Assembly: GCA_036745195.1 (NCBI GenBank)
Contig: DAIOGO010000081.1
Coordinates: forward strand, 1 to 11,698
Source: JBFHRE01 sp036745195
GTDB taxonomy: Bacteria > Actinomycetota > Acidimicrobiia > Spongiisociales > ZC4RG35
Direction of reading: 5' to 3'
Length of the DNA: 11,698 nucleotides
Position numbers and translations under genes: made by a program. A model generated the notes under the pieces. That model searched no databases, had not been told where the DNA came from, and saw nothing but the letters and a program-made list of their open reading frames with translations. The stretch's first letter is position 1; each line of letters begins with the position of its first letter. Of the stretch, positions 6,909 through 11,698 are shown piece by piece.

Positions 6909-7621
6909 TCCCCGATCACCGTCGGGTCGGGCGAAGACGCCAACCGCTCGGGCGGTGGCGATCCGGTGGAACGGACGACATCGATGGCGGCGGAGTCGAG
7001 CGCTTCGGCCAGGGCCAGGGCAGCATCCGAGTCGACGGCCAGGACCAGGAAGTAGCCGGAGCCGGAAGCGATCCCCCGCCGCTCCTCAGTAGGGACCGAC
7101 AGCACCTGGGCCCCGGTGATCACGTAGCGGGCCTTCCCGTCGACGGTGGCGATCACGTCGACCTGATCGCCAGGCACGATCAAGCCGCCGCTGGCCCGAT
7201 CCTCGTCGACCGGTAGGGCGAACGACCTGAGACTCGAAGGGGCGGCCGGAGGCCGGACAGTCGATCGCAGGATCGGGTCACCGGCCCGGTACCCGCTCGC
7301 CAGCACCTGGCCGGCCAACCCGTCGAAGTCGACTCTACGGATCAAAGAATCGGCCATTACGCCGGACCCGTCCACTTCGACCCAGCGGATGAGATCCTCG
7401 GTGAGCTCGGTCCCGGCCAGCACATCGGCCCGGGCCACCGCCGTCTCCATCAGATCGGGATCGCGGAGCAGCGCCAGGTTGAGCACGAACGCCACGATTG
7501 CGACCAGCACCGTGAGCACATGGGCGCCGGAGACACGCGACCACCACGGCCTGCGCCGGGCGCCAACCAACCCGACCGGCGTCTGCGAACCCACTCCGTC
7601 CCCAGCTGCGATTTGCCCCAT
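6905..7621 (-). CDS. cpaB: CpaB/RcpC-like SAF-domain pilus protein
   Basis: A 238-residue membrane-anchored protein, first gene of the Tad operon. A basic N-terminus (ARRRPWW) precedes one transmembrane helix at about residues 34-52. Outside the membrane, a SAF domain spans about 60-125 (TAVARADVLAGTELTEDLI, then GLAGQVLASGYRAGDPIL), followed by the RcpC/CpaB C-terminal region with LRSFALPVDE and GLIVPGDQVDVIATVD, the typical CpaB motif. In Gram-negative Tad systems CpaB sits with the secretin; without a secretin it may shape the channel through the cell wall. ATG 7621 was chosen because it lies 4 bases after GGGAG and after a plausible promoter; the frame is open to 7762 but starts there would precede the promoter. 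Confidence 0.88.
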   Translation of the reverse strand: MGQIAAGDGVGSQTPVGLVGARRRPWWSRVSGAHVLTVLVAIVAFVLNLALLRDPDLMETAVARADVLAGTELTEDLIRWVEVDGSGVMADSLIRRVDFDGLAGQVLASGYRAGDPILRSTVRPPAAPSSLRSFALPVDEDRASGGLIVPGDQVDVIATVDGKARYVITGAQVLSVPTEERRGIASGSGYFLVLAVDSDAALALAEALDSAAIDVVRSTGSPPPERLASSPDPTVIGE

Positions 7622-7643
7622 CCAGCTCCCTGACTGTGGCCAC

Positions 7644-7673
7644 ATCCTACGATGGGGAACCGGGTGGTGCCTA
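7644..7673 (-). promoter_or_regulatory. putative promoter of the Tad operon
   Basis: On the minus strand, TAGGCA (7673-7668) and TAGGAT (7649-7644) are 18 bases apart. The -35 box is identical to the one proposed for vapBC. A transcript starting about seven bases later would have a leader of roughly 15 bases containing AGGGAG just before the cpaB ATG at 7621. The rest of the gap 7674-7772, between cpaB and the methyltransferase stop, shows no gene and no strong hairpin, so some read-through from the methyltransferase cannot be excluded. Confidence 0.45.
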
Positions 7674-7772
7674 GGGGTTTGTGGTCGAACTGCTGCCCGC
7701 CGGTGTCGCCACCCCCCTTCGATCCGATCGCGGAGACGGTCAAGAGGCTGCGACGCACCCACCGGTCCGGGG

Positions 7773-8858
7773 TCACAACAACAGCCGATAGAACCTCCAC
7801 AGTTCGTTGTCGACGGGAAGGACCTCCACGTCGGAGAACCCGGCCGACTCGGCGTAGCGCTTCAGAGTGGCGGGCCGTATCACCGTTCCGGTACCCGATG
7901 AGTCGGGATGTGACATCCCGTCGGGCAAGCAGATGAACAGCGAGAACCCGTACATCAGACGCTCGACGTCGTCGAAGCGATCGCCGAAGGCGTCGGCCAC
8001 CGCCTCGTCCATCACCAGCACGATGCCACCGTCCTTGACCACCCGTCGCATCGTCGAGAGCACCGGAACCGGGTACGGGAGGTCGTGGATGCACTCGAAC
8101 GCGGTCACCACGTCGTAACCATCGGGGTGATCGAGGGTGGCAGCGTCGGTGTCGTGGAATCGGATCCGATCGGCCACGCCCGCCCTGGCGGCGTGCCGGC
8201 GGGCTGCCTCGATCGACGGGGTATCGATATCGAACCCGTCCACTGTCACGTTGGGATAGGCCAAGGCGATGGCAATCGACGACCAGCCCTCACCACAACC
8301 CACGTCGGCTACCGCCGAACCCGCCTCCAGTCGCGAGTGGAGCTCGGGTATAGCCGGGAACCAGTTGGTTCCGAGCTCGGACAGGAACCAGGGCCGGTTC
8401 ATCTCGGCCTGTCCGGTGCGCATGTCGACTCCGAACTGGGCCCAGCTGACACCGCCGCCGGTCCGGTAGGCATCGAGCAGTGAGGGGAGCTGAACCCCGG
8501 CCGCCGACATGAGCCGGACGAACGGTGCCAGGTAGCCGAGGCTGTCGGCGTCGGTGAGCACCTCGGCATGTCCTTCGGGCAACCGATATCGACGCTCATC
8601 GGCGGGAAGCGCTGGGTCGTCTACCGCCAGGATGCCGCTCGTCACCTGCTGCTCCAACCACTCGTGGCAGTACCGCTGGTGCATCCCGGTTCTCTCCGTC
8701 AGCTCCGGTCGGGTGGCAGGACCCGAATCCACCAGGGCCCGATACAGCCCGAATTTGTCGCCGGTGTAGATCGACCAAAGGTCGACCGCACCCAACGCCG
8801 CCGTGAACACACGTCCGGCAAACGCATCGGCCGACGTGTCGGCTTCGATCTTCGTCAT
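7773..8858 (-). CDS. SAM-dependent methyltransferase with N-terminal winged-helix-like domain
   Basis: A 361-residue protein. Residues about 20-105 (DLWSIYTGDKFGLYRAL, RPELTERTGMHQRYCHEWLEQ, GILAVDD) resemble the winged-helix dimerisation domain of O-methyltransferase-like proteins. The class I methyltransferase fold follows: motif I VADVGCGEGWSS at 183-194, the acidic end of strand 2 in GFDID at 208-212, the motif IV region AFECIHDLPYP at 253-263, and DGGIVLVMDEAV. The layout is like that of the actinobacterial Rv2258c group, a family of unknown substrate. The start ATG 8858 is preceded by GGAGGAG six bases upstream, much better than the in-frame start at 8903. The gene ends about 150 bases before cpaB, on the same strand, but nothing ties it to pili. 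The substrate is not inferable. Confidence 0.88.
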   Translation of the reverse strand: MTKIEADTSADAFAGRVFTAALGAVDLWSIYTGDKFGLYRALVDSGPATRPELTERTGMHQRYCHEWLEQQVTSGILAVDDPALPADERRYRLPEGHAEVLTDADSLGYLAPFVRLMSAAGVQLPSLLDAYRTGGGVSWAQFGVDMRTGQAEMNRPWFLSELGTNWFPAIPELHSRLEAGSAVADVGCGEGWSSIAIALAYPNVTVDGFDIDTPSIEAARRHAARAGVADRIRFHDTDAATLDHPDGYDVVTAFECIHDLPYPVPVLSTMRRVVKDGGIVLVMDEAVADAFGDRFDDVERLMYGFSLFICLPDGMSHPDSSGTGTVIRPATLKRYAESAGFSDVEVLPVDNELWRFYRLLL

Positions 8859-8916
8859 CAGGCTCTCCTCCGGTAGGGCATCCGACCCACCGCGAGTCGT
8901 CATGCAGTAACTGGCT

Positions 8917-8926
8917 GGTTCGAACC
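8917..8926. promoter_or_regulatory. 10-bp palindrome GGTTCGAACC in a divergent promoter region
   Basis: The region 8859-9028 separates the divergent methyltransferase and two-barrel genes and must hold both promoters. It contains the perfect palindrome GGTTCGAACC, 58 bases upstream of the methyltransferase start, a possible operator for a dimeric regulator. No clear -35/-10 pair was found for the methyltransferase. No regulator gene lies beside it. Confidence 0.25.
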
Positions 8927-9020
8927 GCAGCCTCTTCGACGGGGATCATTCCACAAGCAGAGCCGTCCGTCACCGTGGGCGGCCGCGAACAGGCACATCA
9001 TGCCGCGGTCTTCCGTTCAC

Positions 9021-9026
9021 TATGGT
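9021..9026 (+). promoter_or_regulatory. possible -10 box TATGGT of the two-barrel protein gene
   Basis: TATGGT matches TATAAT at four of six positions and lies eight bases before GTG 9035, one of two close GTG starts. This would allow a leaderless or nearly leaderless mRNA. No convincing -35 box sits 16-18 bases upstream, so the call is weak. Confidence 0.25.
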
Positions 9027-9028
9027 CC

Positions 9029-9574
9029 GTGGACGTGGACGGTCCTGAGCAGGATCCCTTCGAAGAAGTAGCCAGGGAGATGCGGCTGGGACCGGGCGCG
9101 GAGATGCGGGCCGAAGCCGAGGTGGTCGAACGGGAAACCCACCAGGGACGGCTTCGCCACCGTTCGCTGGGCGATGTCGCCCGCCACTGGGCCGCCCGCG
9201 GCGACATCACCACCGTCACGATCGGGGATGCCTCCCTCACCGGCCGGGTGATCCACGTCGGCTCCGATTACCTGACCCTGGAGACCCAAACCCAACTCAT
9301 CGAGATCCGGCTCGGCCTGGCAATTGCCCGGGTACGACCCCAGCCCGCCGGCGGGGTCGCGTTGGGACGCGGCTCGGTCACATTCACGGCCCGTCTCGCC
9401 GAATTCGAACAGACCGGTGAACCGGTGACGGTGGTGGCCGGATCACACCAGGTTTCCGGATTCATAGAGGTCGGGGCAGTCGACCACGTAGTGGTGACGG
9501 ACGAGAACGGCGAACAGACCTTTATCCCCCACCACCTGATCGAACGAGTGATCAGACCACGCCCGGGTCGCTGA
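9029..9574 (+). CDS. conserved-looking hypothetical protein with two repeated beta-rich units
   Basis: A 181-residue soluble protein with no signal peptide or membrane segment. Residues 8-60 are helical and charged (FEEVAREM, EAEVVERETHQGRLRHRSLGDVARHW). Two similar beta-rich units follow: about 63-104 (VTIGDASLTGRVIHVGSDYL ... IARVRP) and about 134-177 (TVVAGSHQVSGFIEVGAVDH ... IERVIRP). Both have a G..VG.D core and end in R-V-x-R-P or similar. The pattern recalls small Sm-like or other five-strand barrels, but I do not recognise the family with confidence; related short actinobacterial proteins are often labelled Fis-family by mistake. GTG 9029 and GTG 9035 are both possible starts; the frame is open to 8975, but that part reads through the likely promoter. 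It converges on the cupin gene with a 33-base gap. Confidence 0.75.
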   Translation: MDVDGPEQDPFEEVAREMRLGPGAEMRAEAEVVERETHQGRLRHRSLGDVARHWAARGDITTVTIGDASLTGRVIHVGSDYLTLETQTQLIEIRLGLAIARVRPQPAGGVALGRGSVTFTARLAEFEQTGEPVTVVAGSHQVSGFIEVGAVDHVVVTDENGEQTFIPHHLIERVIRPRPGR

Positions 9575-9610
9575 CCGATCGGCCGGCTCGCCGGGACCCG
9601 GGGTCGGTCA
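9562..9610. terminator. possible bidirectional terminator between convergent genes
   Basis: CCCGGGTC (9562-9569) and GACCCGGG (9595-9602) form an 8-bp inverted repeat across the meeting point of two convergent genes, with a small CCGGC/GCCGG hairpin inside the loop. A second repeat, TGACCGA (9572-9578) and TCGGTCA (9604-9610), includes both stop codons. There is no T run on either side, so termination is inferred from position and strength of pairing. Confidence 0.4.
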
Positions 9611-9961
9611 CTTCACGATCACGTAGTGCTTTCTCACCGTCTCGAGGATGTCCCACCGGCCCGACCAGCCCTTCGGGAGGACCAGGCCGTCACCCGGACC
9701 GAGTTCAACCGCGGTCCCGTCGGCGTCGGTCAACCGGGCCCGACCGGACAGGATCCGCACGGTCTCGGTGTCGACCCGGTTCACGATCGCCCAACCACCC
9801 GGGGTGCACTCCCACACCCCGATCTCGATGCCGTCCGCCTCGTAGAAGACCCGGCCCGACATCATGGGGTTTCCGGTATCGGCGCCAGAACGCGGGCCCC
9901 AGTCCTCGAGCGGTCCGTCGAAGTTGTCGCCGGGCACAGCAATGAGCCTGTTTGAAGTCAT
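9608..9961 (-). CDS. cupin-domain protein (EutQ/DUF861, Cupin_3 type)
   Basis: A 117-residue single-cupin protein. The pattern GIEIGVWECTPGGWAI, then TVRILSGRARLTDADG, LGPGDGLVLPKGWSGRWDI and ETVRKHYVI is that of the DUF861/Cupin_3 family, which includes EutQ-like proteins and relatives of ureidoglycine aminohydrolase. Several classical cupin histidines are absent: the first motif keeps only the glutamate, and only one histidine (in RKHYVI) is near the end, so metal binding and catalysis are doubtful. ATG 9961 was chosen because family members begin shortly before this point and because a -10-like box lies six bases upstream; the frame is open to 10024. No linked ethanolamine or purine genes are in the window, so its role is unknown. 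Confidence 0.85.
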   Translation of the reverse strand: MTSNRLIAVPGDNFDGPLEDWGPRSGADTGNPMMSGRVFYEADGIEIGVWECTPGGWAIVNRVDTETVRILSGRARLTDADGTAVELGPGDGLVLPKGWSGRWDILETVRKHYVIVK

Positions 9962-9967
9962 GCCGTG

Positions 9968-9973
9968 AGCGTA
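9968..9973 (-). promoter_or_regulatory. possible -10 box TACGCT of the cupin gene (leaderless)
   Basis: On the minus strand TACGCT (TAnnnT type) ends six bases before the ATG at 9961. No ribosome binding site is seen there, so the mRNA may begin at the start codon. No good -35 box is visible. Confidence 0.3.
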
Positions 9974-10037
9974 AACGCCTGGAAGGCTCGACCAGAGGGG
10001 ACGGCCACAGGACCACTCACGCACAGTCCGCCATGAC

Positions 10038-10068
10038 TTGGGGGGCTGCCGTTCGGCCGCCCCCCCAG
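10038..10068 (-). terminator. strong GC hairpin downstream of the spondin-domain gene
   Basis: Six G and a C at 10040-10046 pair with a G and C run at 10059-10065, closed by an inner GCC/GGC stem (10048-10050 with 10055-10057) and a 4-base loop; T10039 and A10067 may add a pair with one bulge. It begins about 20 bases after the spondin stop at 10089 on the minus strand and lies upstream of the cupin promoter. There is no T run after it. By position it is best read as the terminator of the spondin gene. Confidence 0.55.
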
Positions 10069-10088
10069 TGGTCGATCGTTCGGGTCGA

Positions 10089-10780
10089 TCAGCCGCGCTT
10101 GGTCACTTCGATCGTGGCCACCGGACCATGCCATCCATGAATCGAAGGCACCAGGTCGGCAGTCCCCTGGATGCCACGATGACGGGTGATGACCGATGAC
10201 TCGGCCACGGCCGGGTCACTGGCACCGGTGCCGCCCTGGTCGCCGAAGCCCGTCAGCTGGGCACAGGGCGGGACCAGGTCGGCCCAGGCCTCGGTGTCCA
10301 TCTCGGTGCCGGCGTCGTAGGCGGGCAGTTGACGCATCATCGTCTGACCCACCTCACGCGGGAGACGAAGGCCGTCGATGCCGGTGAAACCGTCGTTGCT
10401 GCAGATCAACATGGCCACGAACGACAAGGTGTCGTCGTACTCGGCATCGATCATGACCGTCACGCTCTCACCAGGCGCCAGCGGCGGCAGCGCCGGATCG
10501 GCGATTGCGACCGTCCACGCCGTCACCGACTCAGACGCCTGGAACATGGCGATGAGCGGTGCCAGGTTTCCGTTTTCGGCGATCTCCTTGACGCCTTCCG
10601 ACGCCACCTGGCCACGCGTGAACACATCGAGACCGTCGTGGGTGGCGACCGCCGGCGGTGTGAACCACTGACTGTCGGTGTCACCTGATAGGTGGCCGTG
10701 TCACCGGCCAGTGCCGGTGTCGCCGCCAGTGACAGCATCATCGCCGCAGCAGCGAGTAAAACCGATCGCTTTCTCGACAA
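10089..10780 (-). pseudogene. secreted Spondin_N-domain protein, frame broken after the signal peptide
   Basis: The product begins at a TTG (10780) set seven bases after AGAGGAGG. A signal peptide of about 25 residues (MSRKRSVLLAAAAMM, then LSLAATPALA) and GDTATYQVT follow in one frame. From 10670 down to 10089 the spondin domain continues in another frame: QWFTPPAVATHDGLDVFTRG, ASEGVKEIAENGNLAPLIAM, FVAMLICSNDGFTGIDGL. Typical bacterial Spondin_N proteins have exactly this order, with signal peptide, a short strand, then the QxFTPP and THxG region. The frame change falls between 10671 and 10679; the downstream frame meets a stop before any usable start, and its first GTG (10625) would lose the export signal. 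Either the gene is inactivated or the sequence has an error. Spondin domains are extracellular and are linked to adhesion; the bacterial role is poorly known. Confidence 0.8.
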
Positions 10781-10789
10781 CGTCGTCCT

Positions 10790-10849
10790 CCTCTTTGAGT
10801 AGAGGTCGCCGGGTTGCGCCCTCTCCGGCCAACCTACGGAGAGGGTCGC
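10790..10849 (-). promoter_or_regulatory. structured leader of the spondin gene
   Basis: On the minus strand, upstream of the TTG start, a perfect 9-bp stem (arms 10837-10845 and 10819-10827, 9-base loop) can be extended by GCG/CGC across one bulged base to 12 pairs. Nearer the start, CCTCT (10805-10801) can pair with AGAGG (10794-10790) around a 6-base loop; this AGAGG is part of the ribosome binding site. The pairings are seen in the sequence; control of translation is inferred. Confidence 0.4.
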
Positions 10850-10897
10850 GATGGCGGTGCAAAACCGTCCGAAACAAACAGTGAACACCGCAGCCCA

Positions 10898-10918
10898 GAC
10901 CCGACCGGTTGTCGGGTC
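10898..10918. repeat. 8-bp inverted repeat with 5-base loop
   Basis: GACCCGAC (10898-10905) and GTCGGGTC (10911-10918) flank CGGTT. The hairpin is strong and stands between the spondin leader and the SRPBCC relic. On the minus strand it is followed by a moderately T-rich stretch (GTGTTCACTGTTTGTTT), like a weak terminator, but no minus-strand gene ends here. The rest of 10850-10924 shows no gene that I can support. Confidence 0.4.
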
Positions 10919-10924
10919 GGCGCC

Positions 10925-11079
10925 GTCGACGACTCGGGCGTCGAGTGGAAGGTCGACGAGAGCCCGCCATGTGGAACGGCACCACGATACGATTCGACCT
11001 GGCCGACACCGAACACGGGAGCGAGCTGATGTTCGCGAATGACGGCTTCTCACAACCCAACTCCGCCTTCCTCAACTGA
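10925..11079 (+). pseudogene. remnant of an AHSA1/SRPBCC-family gene
   Basis: Two frames together resemble the middle of an AHSA1-type SRPBCC protein. In one, VDDSGVEWKVDESPP ends near 10969. In another, from 10969, WNGTTIRFDLADTEHGSELM continues as FANDGFSQPNSAFLN and stops at 11077-11079. Family members have an unbroken stretch of the form W(R/K)V..GP..W.GT.IRFDL...GG..L.F.H.GW, so the junction looks like a frameshift. The N-terminal half and the final helix, with the usual CSTKW, are missing. The stop shares a base with the ATG of the intact SRPBCC gene (TGATG). The 36-residue frame 10969-11079 could still be translated and help couple the next gene. The family reading is by pattern only. 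Confidence 0.55.
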
Positions 11080-11519
11080 TGGTCGACGTCGTCACCGAGA
11101 CGATCATCGACCGGCCGGTCGCCGTGGTGGCCGCCTATGCCGCCGACCCCGACAACGCGCCCCGCTGGTACGCCAACATCGATTCGGCCACCTGGGAGAG
11201 CGACCCACCACTCCGGGTCGGTTCACGGGTGGCGTTCGTGGCGCGATTTCTCGGACGGCGCCTCGCCTACACCTACGAGATCGTCGAGTTTCAACCGGAT
11301 GAGCGACTGGTGATGCGCACCGCCCAGGGTCCTTTCCCGATGGAGACCACCTACACGTGGGAGCCGGCAGCGGCCGGCTCCACCCGGATGACGCTCCGCA
11401 ATCGGGGCGAACCGTACGGGTTCTCCAGGGTGGCGGCGCCGATGATGGCCGGGGCCATGCAACGGGCGAACCAGAAGGACCTGGCCCTGCTCAAACGGAT
11501 CCTCGAGAGCCCGGCCTGA
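11079..11519 (+). CDS. SRPBCC-family (START-like) protein
   Basis: A 146-residue protein with the helix-grip pattern of the SRPBCC (polyketide cyclase/START-like) superfamily: an N-terminal strand VVTETIIDRPVAVVAAYAAD, the W in APRWYANIDSATW, the strand pair GSRVAFVARFLGRRLAYTYEI and FQPDERLVMRT, then TTYTWEPAAAGSTRMTLRNRG, and the long C-terminal helix from about residue 118 (APMMAGAMQRANQKDLALLKRIL). These proteins bind hydrophobic ligands in a deep pocket; the ligand is unknown here. The start ATG 11079 overlaps the stop of the relic frame and has no ribosome binding site, so translation may depend on coupling. Length is normal and no residue looks broken. Confidence 0.85.
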   Translation: MVDVVTETIIDRPVAVVAAYAADPDNAPRWYANIDSATWESDPPLRVGSRVAFVARFLGRRLAYTYEIVEFQPDERLVMRTAQGPFPMETTYTWEPAAAGSTRMTLRNRGEPYGFSRVAAPMMAGAMQRANQKDLALLKRILESPA

Positions 11520-11566
11520 TCCGGTCATCCGGCTCGACATTGGAAAGCGTCGGCGGCTGCCGGACG

Positions 11567-11698
11567 TCAGCCGGCGGGTCTCAGATCGACGGTGCGCAAC
11601 AACTGGGCGTTGATAGCCACCACCACGGTGGAGGCACTCATCAAGATGGCGGCGGCGGCCGGGGCAAGCACCAGCCCGGCCCAGGCCATTGCCCCCGC
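11567..11698 (-). CDS. heavy-metal P-type ATPase, C-terminal end only
   Basis: The last 43 codons of a gene that runs in from the right edge. AMAWAGLVLAPAAAAILMSA is a transmembrane helix and is followed by STVVVAINAQLLRTVDLRP and the stop at 11567-11569. This is the usual last helix of P1B-type (CopA-like) copper or heavy-metal transporters, where the helix carries PxxAAxLMSxSTVxVxxNAQLLR. The catalytic DKTGT motif and metal-binding region are outside the window, so metal and full architecture cannot be stated. The gap 11520-11566 between it and the SRPBCC gene (convergent) has only a 4-bp hairpin and no clear terminator. Confidence 0.8.
   Translation of the reverse strand, partial: AGAMAWAGLVLAPAAAAILMSASTVVVAINAQLLRTVDLRPAG

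Larger units (their letters stand above)
1174..7621 (-). other. Tad (Flp-type) pilus operon, eight coupled genes
   Basis: Read from 7621 down to 1174, the order is cpaB, cpaE/tadZ, tadA/cpaF, tadB, tadC, flp, and three small pilin-like/TadE-type genes. Start codons overlap the previous stop at 6908, 5754, 4477, 3596, 2464, 2090 and 1620, all by GTGA, ATGA or TGATG; only the flp start is uncertain. Such packing implies one transcript and translational coupling. A CpaC secretin, lipoproteins TadD/TadG-like large proteins and the TadV prepilin peptidase are not present, as in many Gram-positive Tad loci. Tad pili work in adhesion, surface sensing and sometimes DNA uptake; which applies here is unknown. 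Confidence 0.85.

Noticed and set aside
5988..7055. Plus-strand open frame of 355 codons
   Set aside because: Antisense to cpaE and the end of cpaB; no recognisable motifs and a H/R/P/D-rich composition.
8917..8937. tRNA T-arm-like GGTTCGAACC
   Set aside because: No acceptor stem, anticodon arm or D-arm around it; it is only a short palindrome.
10378..10671. Plus-strand open frames opposite the spondin gene
   Set aside because: The minus strand carries the spondin domain motifs; the plus frames show none.

Overview
The window is high-GC DNA with frequent GTG starts, four-base start/stop overlaps and long spurious antisense frames. This, together with a secretin-less Tad pilus operon, VapBC and promoters lying directly on start codons, suggests an actinobacterium (Actinomycetota), possibly an uncultivated Acidimicrobiia-like lineage. 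The phylum is an inference from style and gene content; no rRNA is present.

Layout. 1-371 (+): 3' end of a HAD-family phosphatase gene. 486-1132 (+): a VapB/VapC toxin-antitoxin pair with a recognisable promoter and a 7-bp inverted repeat over it. 1174-7621 (-): a compact eight-gene Tad (Flp-type) pilus operon, transcribed as cpaB - cpaE/tadZ - tadA/cpaF - tadB - tadC - flp - three pilin-like/TadE-type genes. Almost every junction is a four-base GTGA/ATGA or one-base TGATG overlap. 7773-8858 (-): a SAM-dependent methyltransferase with an N-terminal winged-helix-like region. 9029-9574 (+): a small protein apparently made of two repeated beta-barrel-like units. 9608-9961 (-): a small EutQ/DUF861-type cupin. 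10089-10780 (-): a secreted Spondin_N-domain protein whose frame breaks just after the signal peptide. 10925-11079 (+): a decayed AHSA1/SRPBCC fragment fused by a TGATG overlap to an intact SRPBCC gene (11079-11519, +). 11567-11698 (-): 3' end of a heavy-metal P-type ATPase gene.

How the genes work together. The Tad operon encodes the inner-membrane platform (TadB, TadC), the motor ATPase (TadA), the localisation ATPase-like protein (CpaE/TadZ), a CpaB-like SAF protein, the major pilin and three minor pilin-like proteins. No outer-membrane secretin and no prepilin peptidase are visible; the first fits a Gram-positive-type envelope and the second must be supplied from elsewhere. The other genes look like independent units. 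No CRISPR array, insertion sequence, tRNA or rRNA was found. The least ordinary spots are the degenerate P-loop of CpaE, the four consecutive ERG-containing pilin-like N-termini, the frameshifted spondin gene with its structured leader, and the SRPBCC relic. I did not find evidence for a wholly new system.
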